Assembly (NCBI GenBank): GCA_002726315.1
Contig: PBSS01000006.1
Span: forward strand, 6,025-41,924
DNA from: Acidimicrobiaceae bacterium
Lineage (GTDB): Bacteria; Actinomycetota; Acidimicrobiia; Acidimicrobiales; MedAcidi-G1
DNA length: 35,900 nucleotides
Reading direction: 5' to 3'
A program made the position numbers and the translations under genes. Position 1 is the stretch's first letter; every line of letters begins with the position of its first letter. The notes beneath the pieces were generated by a model. It saw only the letters and a list, made by a program, of their open reading frames with translations, ran no database searches and was not told where the DNA came from. Below, piece after piece: positions 8,500-14,758 of this stretch.

Positions 8500-8567
8500 G
8501 CGGGGAGATCCGGCGTACGCGCGCTTTGGGCGGGGCTTGGGTGGTCAGGTGTCACAGGAGCTGTTGG

Positions 8568-9407
8568 TCAGCCCCGGGTCATCGTTCCGTTATCGAACAC
8601 GACCCTGTCTGCGACCCTCGTCTGGAAGAGGACATCGTTGTCATCTGTCCAGATATGGATATCCAGGGTTTCACCAGGCATTACGGGCGATTTGAAGCGA
8701 CCTCCCATGTTCAGGAAGCGGTTCGGGTCGGAGTCACAAGCACCGTGCAGGAGGGCGCGGCCGGTAAAGCCGTAGGTGCAGAGGCCATGGAGTATGGGTT
8801 TGTCGAAGCCGGCCATTGTGGCGAACGTGGGGTCTGAGTGAAGTGGGTTCCGGTCGCCGTTGAGGCGGTATAGGAGGGCTTGGTCTGTTCGTGTGTCATA
8901 GGAGATGATCTGGTCAGCCGGTCGGTCAGGCAGCTCCCATGTGTTTGACGGGCCGCGGTCACCTCCCCAGCCTCCCTCACCGCTGATGAACAGGCCTGAT
9001 CTGATTGACCAGAGGGGGTTTCCATCAGTATCAGCTACATCGGCTTCGATGTATACGAGCGCTGCCTTTCCCTTGTCGTAGATCTCGGAAACCCTGCCAA
9101 CTGAAACGGCGGTTCCCTCGGCTGCTAGTGGTTGGTGCAAAGTGATGTGTTGTTCGGCATGGAGCAGCGCCGCCAAGTTGAAGTCACCAAAGCCGGGCCT
9201 GTTCCCGCCGCCCATTACCACGACCTGGGTAGGTAGGGCAGCCTGAGTTACCTCGTGGCTGTTTTCCGTGGTGAATTCCAACTCAAAGCCAGTGGGGTCG
9301 GTGATCCCGGCACCGACGCCAAGCGAGTAGAGCAGGCTGTCTGCGGAGGTCCAAGAAAACTCGGAGGGCTCACCTGTGGTTCCTGCTGCATCCGGGTCGA
9401 TCGGCAT
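8568..9407 (-). CDS. MaoC-family enoyl-CoA hydratase 2 (double hotdog)
   Basis: The protein is 279 residues, the length of two fused hotdog domains as in the hydratase 2 part of peroxisomal multifunctional enzyme 2. The N-terminal half begins LLYSLGVGAG. The C-terminal half has the hydratase signature NGDRNPLHSDPTFATMAGF followed by PILHGLCTYG; the Asp and His in D-x-N-P-L-H are the catalytic pair. It should hydrate trans-2-enoyl-CoA to (R)-3-hydroxyacyl-CoA in fatty-acid or steroid side-chain breakdown. An AGGAG sequence six bases before the ATG sets the start. It diverges from the ACAD10-like phosphotransferase, a common partner of acyl-CoA metabolism genes. Confidence 0.9.
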   Translation of the reverse strand: MPIDPDAAGTTGEPSEFSWTSADSLLYSLGVGAGITDPTGFELEFTTENSHEVTQAALPTQVVVMGGGNRPGFGDFNLAALLHAEQHITLHQPLAAEGTAVSVGRVSEIYDKGKAALVYIEADVADTDGNPLWSIRSGLFISGEGGWGGDRGPSNTWELPDRPADQIISYDTRTDQALLYRLNGDRNPLHSDPTFATMAGFDKPILHGLCTYGFTGRALLHGACDSDPNRFLNMGGRFKSPVMPGETLDIHIWTDDNDVLFQTRVADRVVFDNGTMTRG

Positions 9408-9438
9408 CTCATGCTCCTAGGTTGCTGTTGTGGGCAAG

Positions 9439-9468
9439 ACGCTATTTGACCCCGTGAGCCGGAGCCAA
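9439..9468 (-). promoter_or_regulatory. Promoter of the MaoC hydratase gene
   Basis: On the minus strand a TTGGCT (9463-9468) and a TAGCGT (9439-9444) are separated by 18 bases. Transcription would start near 9432, giving a leader of about 25 bases that contains the AGGAG ribosome site of the gene at 9407. Confidence 0.45.
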
Positions 9469-9493
9469 CAGCGGGTCGACAACTCCTACTTAC

Positions 9494-9499
9494 TACGGT
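9494..9499 (+). promoter_or_regulatory. Leaderless-type -10 element for a leader ORF before the phosphotransferase
   Basis: TACGGT, six bases before an ATG at 9506. The spacing is the same as at leaderless starts elsewhere in this window, but that ATG opens a ten-codon ORF instead of the main gene. Confidence 0.4.
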
Positions 9500-9505
9500 C
9501 TTGAC

Positions 9506-9538
9506 ATGTTGCGCCCCGACGGAGGATGGGTTCTGTGA
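9506..9538 (+). CDS. Possible 10-aa leader peptide MLRPDGGWVL
   Basis: The ATG at 9506 opens ten codons and a TGA at 9536-9538. That stop overlaps the GTG at 9535 (GTGA), the likely start of the phosphotransferase gene. A GGAGG sequence (9521-9525) lies inside the ORF, nine bases before the GTG. The arrangement fits a leaderless short ORF that delivers ribosomes to the next cistron or regulates it. No homology can be judged at this length. It may simply be untranslated leader. Confidence 0.35.
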   Translation: MLRPDGGWVL

Positions 9539-10551
9539 GTAGCAGCGACCAGCATGATCCGTATCCGGGCCTTCTTCGGATCGAGCCACTCCGGAAGTGG
9601 TTCGATGAAGTTGGATTGGGTCGGGGATCCGACATCAGTTTTGAGCGAGTGGCTGCTGGTGAGTCCAACGAGGTGTTCGTGGTTCGTCGGAGTGGTTCCA
9701 CCTGGGTGTTGCGACGGCCATCTGCAGTTCCCCTATCAGTGGAGGGGGCCAACAAGATAATGGCCCGTGAATACCGCTTTCAGGGTGCACTGGCTGGTTC
9801 AGGAGTGCCACATGCGAAGCCACTGGCCTTGTGTTGTGATACCTCGGTGACCGGAGCGGTCTTTTACGTGATGGAGTTCGTGGACGGGGTGGTCCTCGCT
9901 GATCCGCCAGCCGAGGAGGTTGGTGGTGAATCTGCTGGGCGCTTGGTGATGGAACAGATGATTGACGCCCTCGCTGATCTGGCGGTGATTGATGTGGACA
10001 AGGTAGGAGTCTCTGACCTCGGCAAGCCCGATGGTTTTCTAGAACGTCAAGTTAGGCGGTGGCGCGACCAACTTGATGGCTACAGCAGGCGGGATCTTCC
10101 CGGCATCGACGGGGTCGGGGATTGGTTAGAGGAGAATCGACCGACGGGGATGCGACCGGGGATTATGCACGGTGACTTCAACCGCCACAACATGTTGTTT
10201 ACGAGGGAACGTCCGACCCGTTTGGCAGCGGTGCTGGACTGGGAGAATGCCACCGTTGGTGACCCATTGATGGACCTGGGTTACTTGCTAAGTAGTTGGC
10301 GACCAGACGATCCAGGCCTTCCCGTGCGTGCCGAACTGGTAGGCCGCTGGTCAGACCGCGCGGGACGTACGCCTGAGGCTCTCGGCTGGTATGCGGTCAT
10401 GAGTACTTTCAAGCTGGCCTGCATGCTTGAGGGGGTCCGAGTCCGCCAACTAGATGATCCGACTCGGGAGGTGACACCATTCTTGGCTGACACTGTGATC
10501 GAACTAGTTGCCCGAGCGGCTGTGTTGATCCATGAGGCTGACACCTGGTGA
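9535..10551 (+). CDS. Aminoglycoside-phosphotransferase-fold kinase, ACAD10-like
   Basis: The protein is about 338 residues with a protein-kinase-like fold. The N-lobe contains FERVAAGESNEVFVV and STWVLRRPS; the catalytic loop is MHGDFNRHNMLF, with the presumed base Asp, and the metal-binding part is VLDWENATVGDPLMDLGYLL. This pattern is typical of phosphotransferases found with acyl-CoA dehydrogenases (ACAD10/11-like), which phosphorylate the hydroxyl of 4-hydroxyacyl-CoAs so that they can enter beta-oxidation. The divergent MaoC hydratase supports a role in acyl-CoA breakdown. The start is set at GTG 9535 because GGAGG lies nine bases before it; ATG 9526 directly abuts that GGAGG and is less likely. 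Confidence 0.85.
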   Translation: MSSSDQHDPYPGLLRIEPLRKWFDEVGLGRGSDISFERVAAGESNEVFVVRRSGSTWVLRRPSAVPLSVEGANKIMAREYRFQGALAGSGVPHAKPLALCCDTSVTGAVFYVMEFVDGVVLADPPAEEVGGESAGRLVMEQMIDALADLAVIDVDKVGVSDLGKPDGFLERQVRRWRDQLDGYSRRDLPGIDGVGDWLEENRPTGMRPGIMHGDFNRHNMLFTRERPTRLAAVLDWENATVGDPLMDLGYLLSSWRPDDPGLPVRAELVGRWSDRAGRTPEALGWYAVMSTFKLACMLEGVRVRQLDDPTREVTPFLADTVIELVARAAVLIHEADTW

Positions 10552-10592
10552 GCCGGAATTGGCCATGAATGCGGGTTTTTCTCCTCCACCCC

Positions 10593-10622
10593 TTGCTTTT
10601 ATAGGAATGACAGTGGTGTAAT
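10593..10622 (+). promoter_or_regulatory. Possible promoter of the first whiB gene
   Basis: TTGCTT at 10593-10598 and TGTAAT at 10617-10622 are separated by 18 bases. The -10 falls inside the 22-base palindrome. Transcription would start near 10629, leaving an untranslated leader of about 84 bases that ends with a Shine-Dalgarno sequence. Confidence 0.4.
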
Positions 10623-10632
10623 TACACCACTG
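10611..10632 (+). promoter_or_regulatory. Perfect 22-bp palindrome, probable operator
   Basis: The half-site CAGTGGTGTAA is followed directly by its exact reverse complement. It overlaps the proposed -10 of the whiB gene, where a dimeric repressor would block transcription. As a hairpin it would have a nine-base-pair stem with an AATT loop, but no T-run follows on either strand, so a terminator is less likely. I cannot name the regulator family. Confidence 0.55.
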
Positions 10633-10712
10633 GGGTCCGTTGTGGGCACCAGACCCACGAGTATGGGTTCAGGCAACCGTCCGAGGGACCGGGCGACGGA
10701 AGGCAGAACAAG

Positions 10713-10991
10713 ATGGGCATCTTCGCGAAACCAGACCTAGACATCGATTGGCAGGAGTATTCGAACTGCCTCGGTGTCGATCCAGATCTGTTCTTTCCCG
10801 AGCGTGGCGCGAGTACCAGGGAGGCCAAAGAGGTATGTCGTGCATGCGTGGTCCGAACAGACTGTCTCGAGTTTGCACTCCAGAATGGTGAGAAGTTTGG
10901 CATCTGGGGAGGTATGAGCGAGCGAGAGCGTCGTCGCATCAGGCGTCAACGTGCTCTTGAACGCGCGGCGGCTGTTGCGCAGACGGGCTGA
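10713..10991 (+). CDS. WhiB-family iron-sulfur transcription regulator
   Basis: The protein is 92 residues with the full WhiB plan: cysteines C19, C42, C45 and C51, which ligate a [4Fe-4S] cluster, then GIWGG at 63-67 and a basic C-terminal stretch (ERRRIRRQRALER) for DNA contact. WhiB proteins are found only in Actinobacteria and their phages; they bind the principal sigma factor and respond to oxidants or nitric oxide. A GGAAGG sequence nine bases before the ATG sets the start. The gene has a long leader with a perfect palindrome over its promoter. tatA follows with its own leaderless-type promoter. The subfamily cannot be fixed by eye. Confidence 0.95.
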   Translation: MGIFAKPDLDIDWQEYSNCLGVDPDLFFPERGASTREAKEVCRACVVRTDCLEFALQNGEKFGIWGGMSERERRRIRRQRALERAAAVAQTG

Positions 10992-11012
10992 CTCACCTTC
11001 GTAAGTGGCGGT

Positions 11013-11018
11013 TAGAGT
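11013..11018 (+). promoter_or_regulatory. Leaderless-type -10 element for tatA
   Basis: TAGAGT, six bases before the tatA ATG. There is no Shine-Dalgarno sequence between them. Confidence 0.5.
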
Positions 11019-11024
11019 GATGGT

Positions 11025-11225
11025 ATGAACGTTTTCGCATTTCTTAGTACCAACGAGTTGCTTATTGTTCTAGTAGTGGGCGTCGTGCTGTTTGGCGGTA
11101 GCCAAATCCCGAAGCTGGCACGGAACTTGGGCCGCGCCCAGAAGGAACTCCAGAAGGGCTTGGCAGAGGGGGCCAAGGAAGTCGATGCTGCAGATGGAGA
11201 CTCTGAGGCCAACTCAGACTCATGA
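11025..11225 (+). CDS. tatA: Twin-arginine translocase subunit TatA
   Basis: The protein is 66 residues. One membrane span (about residues 11-24) is followed by the FGG hinge and the amphipathic helix SQIPKLARNLGRAQKELQKG, then an acidic tail. This is the TatA/TatE layout, which oligomerises to form the pore for folded proteins in the cytoplasmic membrane. No tatB or tatC is nearby, as is common for tatA in Actinobacteria. The stop overlaps the start of the next gene (ATGA), suggesting coupled translation. Confidence 0.92.
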   Translation: MNVFAFLSTNELLIVLVVGVVLFGGSQIPKLARNLGRAQKELQKGLAEGAKEVDAADGDSEANSDS

Positions 11226-11500
11226 CTGATGCAGTCACCGAGGTTGAACCCCAGCCACCGGTGGGCGATGTCACTGTCGTCTACCTAGGGCCTGTAGCCC
11301 CCCATTGGGAGGTCAGGTCTACCTTCGGTGACCGCCAGTTGATTGAGTCGTTTCGTGACCGCATCAGCGCACGTCTCATGTTGCTGCCGCCCCACGACCC
11401 ACAGTTCCGACGCAACCGTGAGCGCATCAACCGTGATGCCGAACGGGAGAACGTGTTGGTTTTCTGGGACCTCGGCTACGAGGAGGAAGAAGAGGCCTGA
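11222..11500 (+). CDS. Hypothetical small acidic protein coupled to tatA
   Basis: The protein is 92 residues, family not recognised. It has one predicted soluble domain with VTVVYLGPVAPHWEVRSTFG, a basic RRNRERINRDAER helix and a strongly acidic end (YEEEEEA). No signal peptide or membrane span is seen. Its ATG overlaps the tatA stop by four bases, which supports it as a real gene and suggests co-expression with TatA. A role in Tat export is only implied by position. Confidence 0.65.
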   Translation: MTDAVTEVEPQPPVGDVTVVYLGPVAPHWEVRSTFGDRQLIESFRDRISARLMLLPPHDPQFRRNRERINRDAERENVLVFWDLGYEEEEEA

Positions 11501-11528
11501 GCCTCACCTCTACAGACGCGACAGCAGC

Positions 11529-11543
11529 CCCGACTAGGTCGGG
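11529..11543. terminator. Possible hairpin between convergent units
   Basis: CCCGAC and GTCGGG form a perfect six-base-pair stem around a TAG loop, 28 bases after the stop of the small acidic gene. No T-run follows, so any terminator would be non-canonical. Confidence 0.25.
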
Positions 11544-11557
11544 ACCACTGCCGAGAA

Positions 11558-11581
11558 GGGGGCGTTGAGGGGGCCGCCCCC
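11558..11581. terminator. Second GC-rich hairpin at the convergent junction
   Basis: GGGGGCG (11558-11564) pairs with CGCCCCC (11575-11581) across a ten-base loop, close to the 3' end of the minus-strand whiB gene. There is no T-run on either side. Confidence 0.25.
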
Positions 11582-11590
11582 GGCTGGCGG

Positions 11591-11848
11591 TCAGGCCGCT
11601 GTGGCTGCGACCTCTCGACGTTGCCTGCGTATCCGTCGTCGTTGCCGCTCAGAACAGCCACCCCAGACTCCGTGTTCAACCCGGTGGGTGAGCGCGTACT
11701 CGAGGCACTGTTCTAAGACCGGGCAGCCGGCACAGGCCTGTTTCGCTAACTCCACCCCCACGCCGTCGCTCGGGAAGAAATGTGACGGATGAGTGTTGGC
11801 ACATCTCGCCCGGGTCATCCAGTTGTCGTGAAGTTGAATTGTTCCCAT
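11591..11848 (-). CDS. Second WhiB-family iron-sulfur transcription regulator
   Basis: The protein is 85 residues. Cysteines C16, C39, C42 and C48 form the cluster-binding set, GVWGG is at 60-64, and the tail is strongly basic (ERQRRRIRRQRREV). An extra cysteine directly follows the GVWGG motif. It differs clearly from the whiB product at 10713, so the two are paralogs rather than a recent duplication. ATG 11848 is used; an in-frame ATG ten codons in is possible and would keep all four cysteines. It diverges from the Na/Pi symporter operon, and the 153 bases between them hold a PHO-type repeat. Confidence 0.93.
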   Translation of the reverse strand: MGTIQLHDNWMTRARCANTHPSHFFPSDGVGVELAKQACAGCPVLEQCLEYALTHRVEHGVWGGCSERQRRRIRRQRREVAATAA

Positions 11849-11950
11849 GGGGCCCCGAATCTGTTATTTCCTGCTTTCGGTACGCTATTCATCTCATATG
11901 GCACCGAAAATTGCCGTAAAGGATCGGTGAAACCAGCCAACTTGAATATT

Positions 11951-11968
11951 GTTCACCTCGCATTCAGC
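11951..11968 (+). promoter_or_regulatory. Possible PHO-type box before the phosphate operon
   Basis: GTTCACC (11951-11957) and ATTCAGC (11962-11968) are direct repeats with an 11-base period and a shared TTCA core. This is the spacing used by PhoP/PhoB/RegX3-type response regulators, whose actinobacterial sites often contain GTTCACC. The box ends 20 bases before the -10, where a -35 element would lie, and no good -35 hexamer is present; this suits an activator. Confidence 0.5.
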
Positions 11969-11988
11969 GTGAGATAACACGGGACACC

Positions 11989-11994
11989 TAGGTT
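11989..11994 (+). promoter_or_regulatory. Leaderless-type -10 element for the Na/Pi symporter operon
   Basis: TAGGTT, seven bases before the ATG at 12002. No Shine-Dalgarno sequence lies between. Confidence 0.5.
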
Positions 11995-12001
11995 CATAAC
12001 G

Positions 12002-13168
12002 ATGTCTGAGACGAGTGAGGTCCCACTGACAGGTAGTGGGACCAGTGACCGGGGGGCAGTAAGGCTTCCGACGACGGCGCGAGCTGTGTTGGTGGTCCTC
12101 CTCCTTTACCTGTTCCTGACAGGGGTGAGTCTGCTCGGAGATGGGTTCAAGGGCCTTGGCAGGGACTTCGTGGACGGCCTCTTTGAGGGGGTGTCCAATC
12201 CGGTCGGTGGCCTCTTTGTGGGCCTTTTGGCAACGGTCTTGGTCCAGTCCTCGTCGGTGTCGACCTCCGTGATCGTTGGGCTGGTTGCCAGCGGTGTGGT
12301 CGGGATTGACGATGCCGTCCCCATGGTTATGGGAGCCAACCTGGGTACGACGGTTACCAACACACTCGCCTCCCTCGGTCACCTGCGCCGTGACCACGAG
12401 TTCCGTAGGGCCTTTGCCGCTGCCACGATCCATGACTTCTTCAACATCCTGGCGGTGCTCGTATTCCTGCCCATTGAATTATTAACCGGGTACCTGTCCC
12501 GATCGGCAGGTTGGATCACTGACATGGTCATTGACAGCTCGGGTGCTTCATTCAAGAGTCCGCTGAAGACTGCGGTGAAAATGCCGGCAGGTTGGGTAAA
12601 GAGTTGGCTCTCGGACCTGGGTGCCAGCGGGGACTTGAAGGGTGCCCTGATGATTGTCACCGGCCTAGCCTTCATCTTCTTAGCTCTTGCATACATAACA
12701 AAGAACATGCGCCTGTTGGTTGCCAATCGCGTCGAGCTGGCGATCAACAGGGCCCTTCAAGCCGGTTCGGGATTCGTAGCGATCATGATTGGAATGGTCA
12801 TTACCGTTTCCGTCCAGTCCTCTTCGATCACAACGTCGGTGCTTGTGCCTCTGGCCGCATCGGGGGTACTGACTCTGCCAAATATCTATCCGGTGACCCT
12901 GGGTGCCAATGTCGGCACGACGATCACAGCAATGTTGGCTTCCCTGGCCACCGGTAGTCCGGCGGCGGTTACCGTCGCGGTGGTGCACACGCTGTTCAAC
13001 ATCAGCGGAATCATGCTCTTTTATCCCATCTCGGCACTGCGCAACCTTCCGATCCGTCTGGCAGTTGCCCTAGCTGACGTGGCGGCCGAACGCCGCAGTG
13101 CAGCCCTTCTCTATACGATCGGCGTGTTCGTAATCCTGCCATTAGCAGGAGTAATGGTCCTCCGATGA
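12002..13168 (+). CDS. Na+/phosphate symporter (NptA/PNaS family)
   Basis: The protein is 388 residues, polytopic, and takes up inorganic phosphate with sodium. The two inverted halves show the family signatures: VQSSS at 81-85 with GANLGTTVTN, and VQSSS at 271-275 with GANVGTTITA. The QSSS motifs line the substrate and sodium sites. Unlike many bacterial family members it has no fused C-terminal PhoU domain; instead a separate PhoU gene follows by 37 bases. A PHO-type repeat in the promoter suggests induction by phosphate starvation. It diverges from the second whiB gene. Confidence 0.92.
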   Translation: MSETSEVPLTGSGTSDRGAVRLPTTARAVLVVLLLYLFLTGVSLLGDGFKGLGRDFVDGLFEGVSNPVGGLFVGLLATVLVQSSSVSTSVIVGLVASGVVGIDDAVPMVMGANLGTTVTNTLASLGHLRRDHEFRRAFAAATIHDFFNILAVLVFLPIELLTGYLSRSAGWITDMVIDSSGASFKSPLKTAVKMPAGWVKSWLSDLGASGDLKGALMIVTGLAFIFLALAYITKNMRLLVANRVELAINRALQAGSGFVAIMIGMVITVSVQSSSITTSVLVPLAASGVLTLPNIYPVTLGANVGTTITAMLASLATGSPAAVTVAVVHTLFNISGIMLFYPISALRNLPIRLAVALADVAAERRSAALLYTIGVFVILPLAGVMVLR

Positions 13169-13205
13169 AAGTCACACCAAACCTTTGGGGAAGGAATACA
13201 CAACT

Positions 13206-13874
13206 ATGGTTATGAGCTTTTTCCGTGGCTCTACCGAGTCCGGCTTCGATGCCATCGATGCCCAGGTGCAACGAATGGTTACTGATGCGCGCCATACCTT
13301 CGACCTGGCAATGAACGCGATAACTGGTGGTGCAGTTGAGACCGTCGCCGAAGATGTAAGGCAAACTGACCGCCAGATCAACGTCACCGAGATGGAGATA
13401 CGTAGGGCGCTGGTCGTCCACGCTTCGGTTCATGGAGGTACCGACACACCTGAGGTTCTGGTGGTCATGAACATGATCAAGGACCTGGAGAGGATCGGCG
13501 ACTACAACAAGAACATCTTCGATATGGCCGAGGAAGGTGTGTCCTTCGCCGGATCAGACTATGTCGACAGCGTGCTCGCCTATCGTGATGAAGTATCGAC
13601 ACGAATCGCTCTGTTAGGCGAGATTCTTTCGGTTCGAGACGAGGACCGTACCCGCGCCTACATCCAGCGTGGCGACGAGTTGCGACGCGAGTTCGATGAC
13701 CACATCAACGATCTGATTCACTCTGCGGATCCCGGCATAATGGCTGTGCCCCGAGCTCTGCTCTACCGCTTCCTGAAGCGTGTCTCCGCCCATGCACTGA
13801 ACGTTGCTTCGGCAGTGATCATGCCCGTGGATCGACTCGACTATTTCGACGAAGCCGACGACACTCGAGGCTGA
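13206..13874 (+). CDS. phoU: PhoU-like phosphate regulator
   Basis: The protein is about 222 residues and all-helical, with two PhoU repeats. The clearest motif is NMIKDLERIGDYNKNIFD, matching the metal-binding E-x-x-D element of the first repeat; the second repeat is weaker (ALLYRFLKRVSAHALNVAS). PhoU proteins restrain phosphate uptake and signalling. Here it follows a Na/Pi symporter rather than pst genes, so it may act on that transporter, which usually carries this domain as a fusion. The start is set at ATG 13206, ten bases after GGGAAGGA; an in-frame TTG at 13185 and an ATG at 13212 are less likely. Confidence 0.88.
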   Translation: MVMSFFRGSTESGFDAIDAQVQRMVTDARHTFDLAMNAITGGAVETVAEDVRQTDRQINVTEMEIRRALVVHASVHGGTDTPEVLVVMNMIKDLERIGDYNKNIFDMAEEGVSFAGSDYVDSVLAYRDEVSTRIALLGEILSVRDEDRTRAYIQRGDELRREFDDHINDLIHSADPGIMAVPRALLYRFLKRVSAHALNVASAVIMPVDRLDYFDEADDTRG

Positions 13875-13890
13875 TGCTGGTGGAGTGTCC

Positions 13891-14679
13891 ATGAAGGTGC
13901 TCGTCACAAACGACGACGGCATATCCTCACCGGGCTTGGCCGCTCTGGCTGCAATGGTCGTCGATGCTGGAATGAACCCGGTCGTGGCGGCTCCAGCCCA
14001 GGACCACAGTGGTGCTGCAGCGGCCCTAGGACCTTTGGCTGATCCTTCCAGAGTTGTCGTGGACCAGGTGGCAATAGGCAGTCTGACTGCCCATTCGGTG
14101 CATGCTCCCACGGCACTGATCGTCATGTTGTCAATGCTCGGAGGGTTTGGAGAGCCACCGGACTTGGTGTTGTCTGGGATCAACAATGGACCCAACACAG
14201 GCCGTTCTACGCTCCATTCAGCAACCGTTGCAGCTGTGCTGGTGGGTGGCTACTTCGGTCGGTCTGGTCTGGCAGTAAGCCAAGTTGTAGGAGGTCCTCA
14301 GCTCTGGTCAACGGCTACGAGAGCGGCTGAGCCATTGTTGGCATGGCTGCGAGATGCGCCCTCACCAACGTTGTTGAACCTCAACGTTCCCAATACCGGT
14401 CACGATGAGATAAGGGGTCTGAGACAGGCAGCACTGGCAGACGTGGGTGGGGTTCAGACCGTGATCGTTGGTCGCGACGAGGGGGGGATAGACATCGACC
14501 TGATGAGCACGACAGACTCCCTTCCCCCCAATGTCGATTCTGCCCTACTCCGAGATGGTTATGCGACGGTCAGCGCTATGGCGCCACCTACCGCCATCGA
14601 TCTTGAACTTCCTACAGAGCACTGGTGGATCGCTTCAAGCGGGTCTGAAGCCGGATCGAAGCGGATCCCAACAGCCTGA
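13891..14679 (+). CDS. surE: SurE-like 5'/3'-nucleotidase
   Basis: The protein is 262 residues. The N-terminus MKVLVTNDDGISSPG holds the metal-binding D8 and D9, S40 lies in QDHSG, and N98 lies in LSGINNGPNTG. SurE enzymes release phosphate from nucleoside monophosphates and similar phosphomonoesters using a divalent metal. Placed 16 bases after phoU, in what appears to be a phosphate operon, it may recover phosphate from nucleotides. The usual SGTV segment after the metal site reads HSATV here. The start ATG 13891 has GGTGGAG five bases upstream; the in-frame GTG at 13885 falls within that sequence. Confidence 0.88.
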   Translation: MKVLVTNDDGISSPGLAALAAMVVDAGMNPVVAAPAQDHSGAAAALGPLADPSRVVVDQVAIGSLTAHSVHAPTALIVMLSMLGGFGEPPDLVLSGINNGPNTGRSTLHSATVAAVLVGGYFGRSGLAVSQVVGGPQLWSTATRAAEPLLAWLRDAPSPTLLNLNVPNTGHDEIRGLRQAALADVGGVQTVIVGRDEGGIDIDLMSTTDSLPPNVDSALLRDGYATVSAMAPPTAIDLELPTEHWWIASSGSEAGSKRIPTA

Positions 14680-14746
14680 ACTAATCACCACTGTCAGGAA
14701 TTTAGATTACAACCACGAACTTGGGCGGCCCTGAGGGTAGGTCCCG

Positions 14747-14752
14747 TAGCCT
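14747..14752 (+). promoter_or_regulatory. Leaderless-type -10 element for the MFS gene
   Basis: TAGCCT, six bases before the GTG at 14759. No Shine-Dalgarno sequence is present. Confidence 0.45.
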
Positions 14753-14758
14753 TAGAAC

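Noticed and set aside
9424-9472. GCTGTTG and CAACAGC inverted repeat between the MaoC and phosphotransferase genes
   Set aside because: Only seven bases with a gap of 35; too weak to call an operator without conservation data.
9501-9506. TTGACA as the -35 of the phosphotransferase promoter
   Set aside because: A perfect -35 by sequence, but no TANNNT lies 16-19 bases downstream; the TACGGT just upstream with an ATG six bases on explains the region better.
10571-10590. T-run after the phosphotransferase as an intrinsic terminator
   Set aside because: No stable GC-rich stem precedes the TTTTT; the only strong inverted repeat is the palindrome further downstream.
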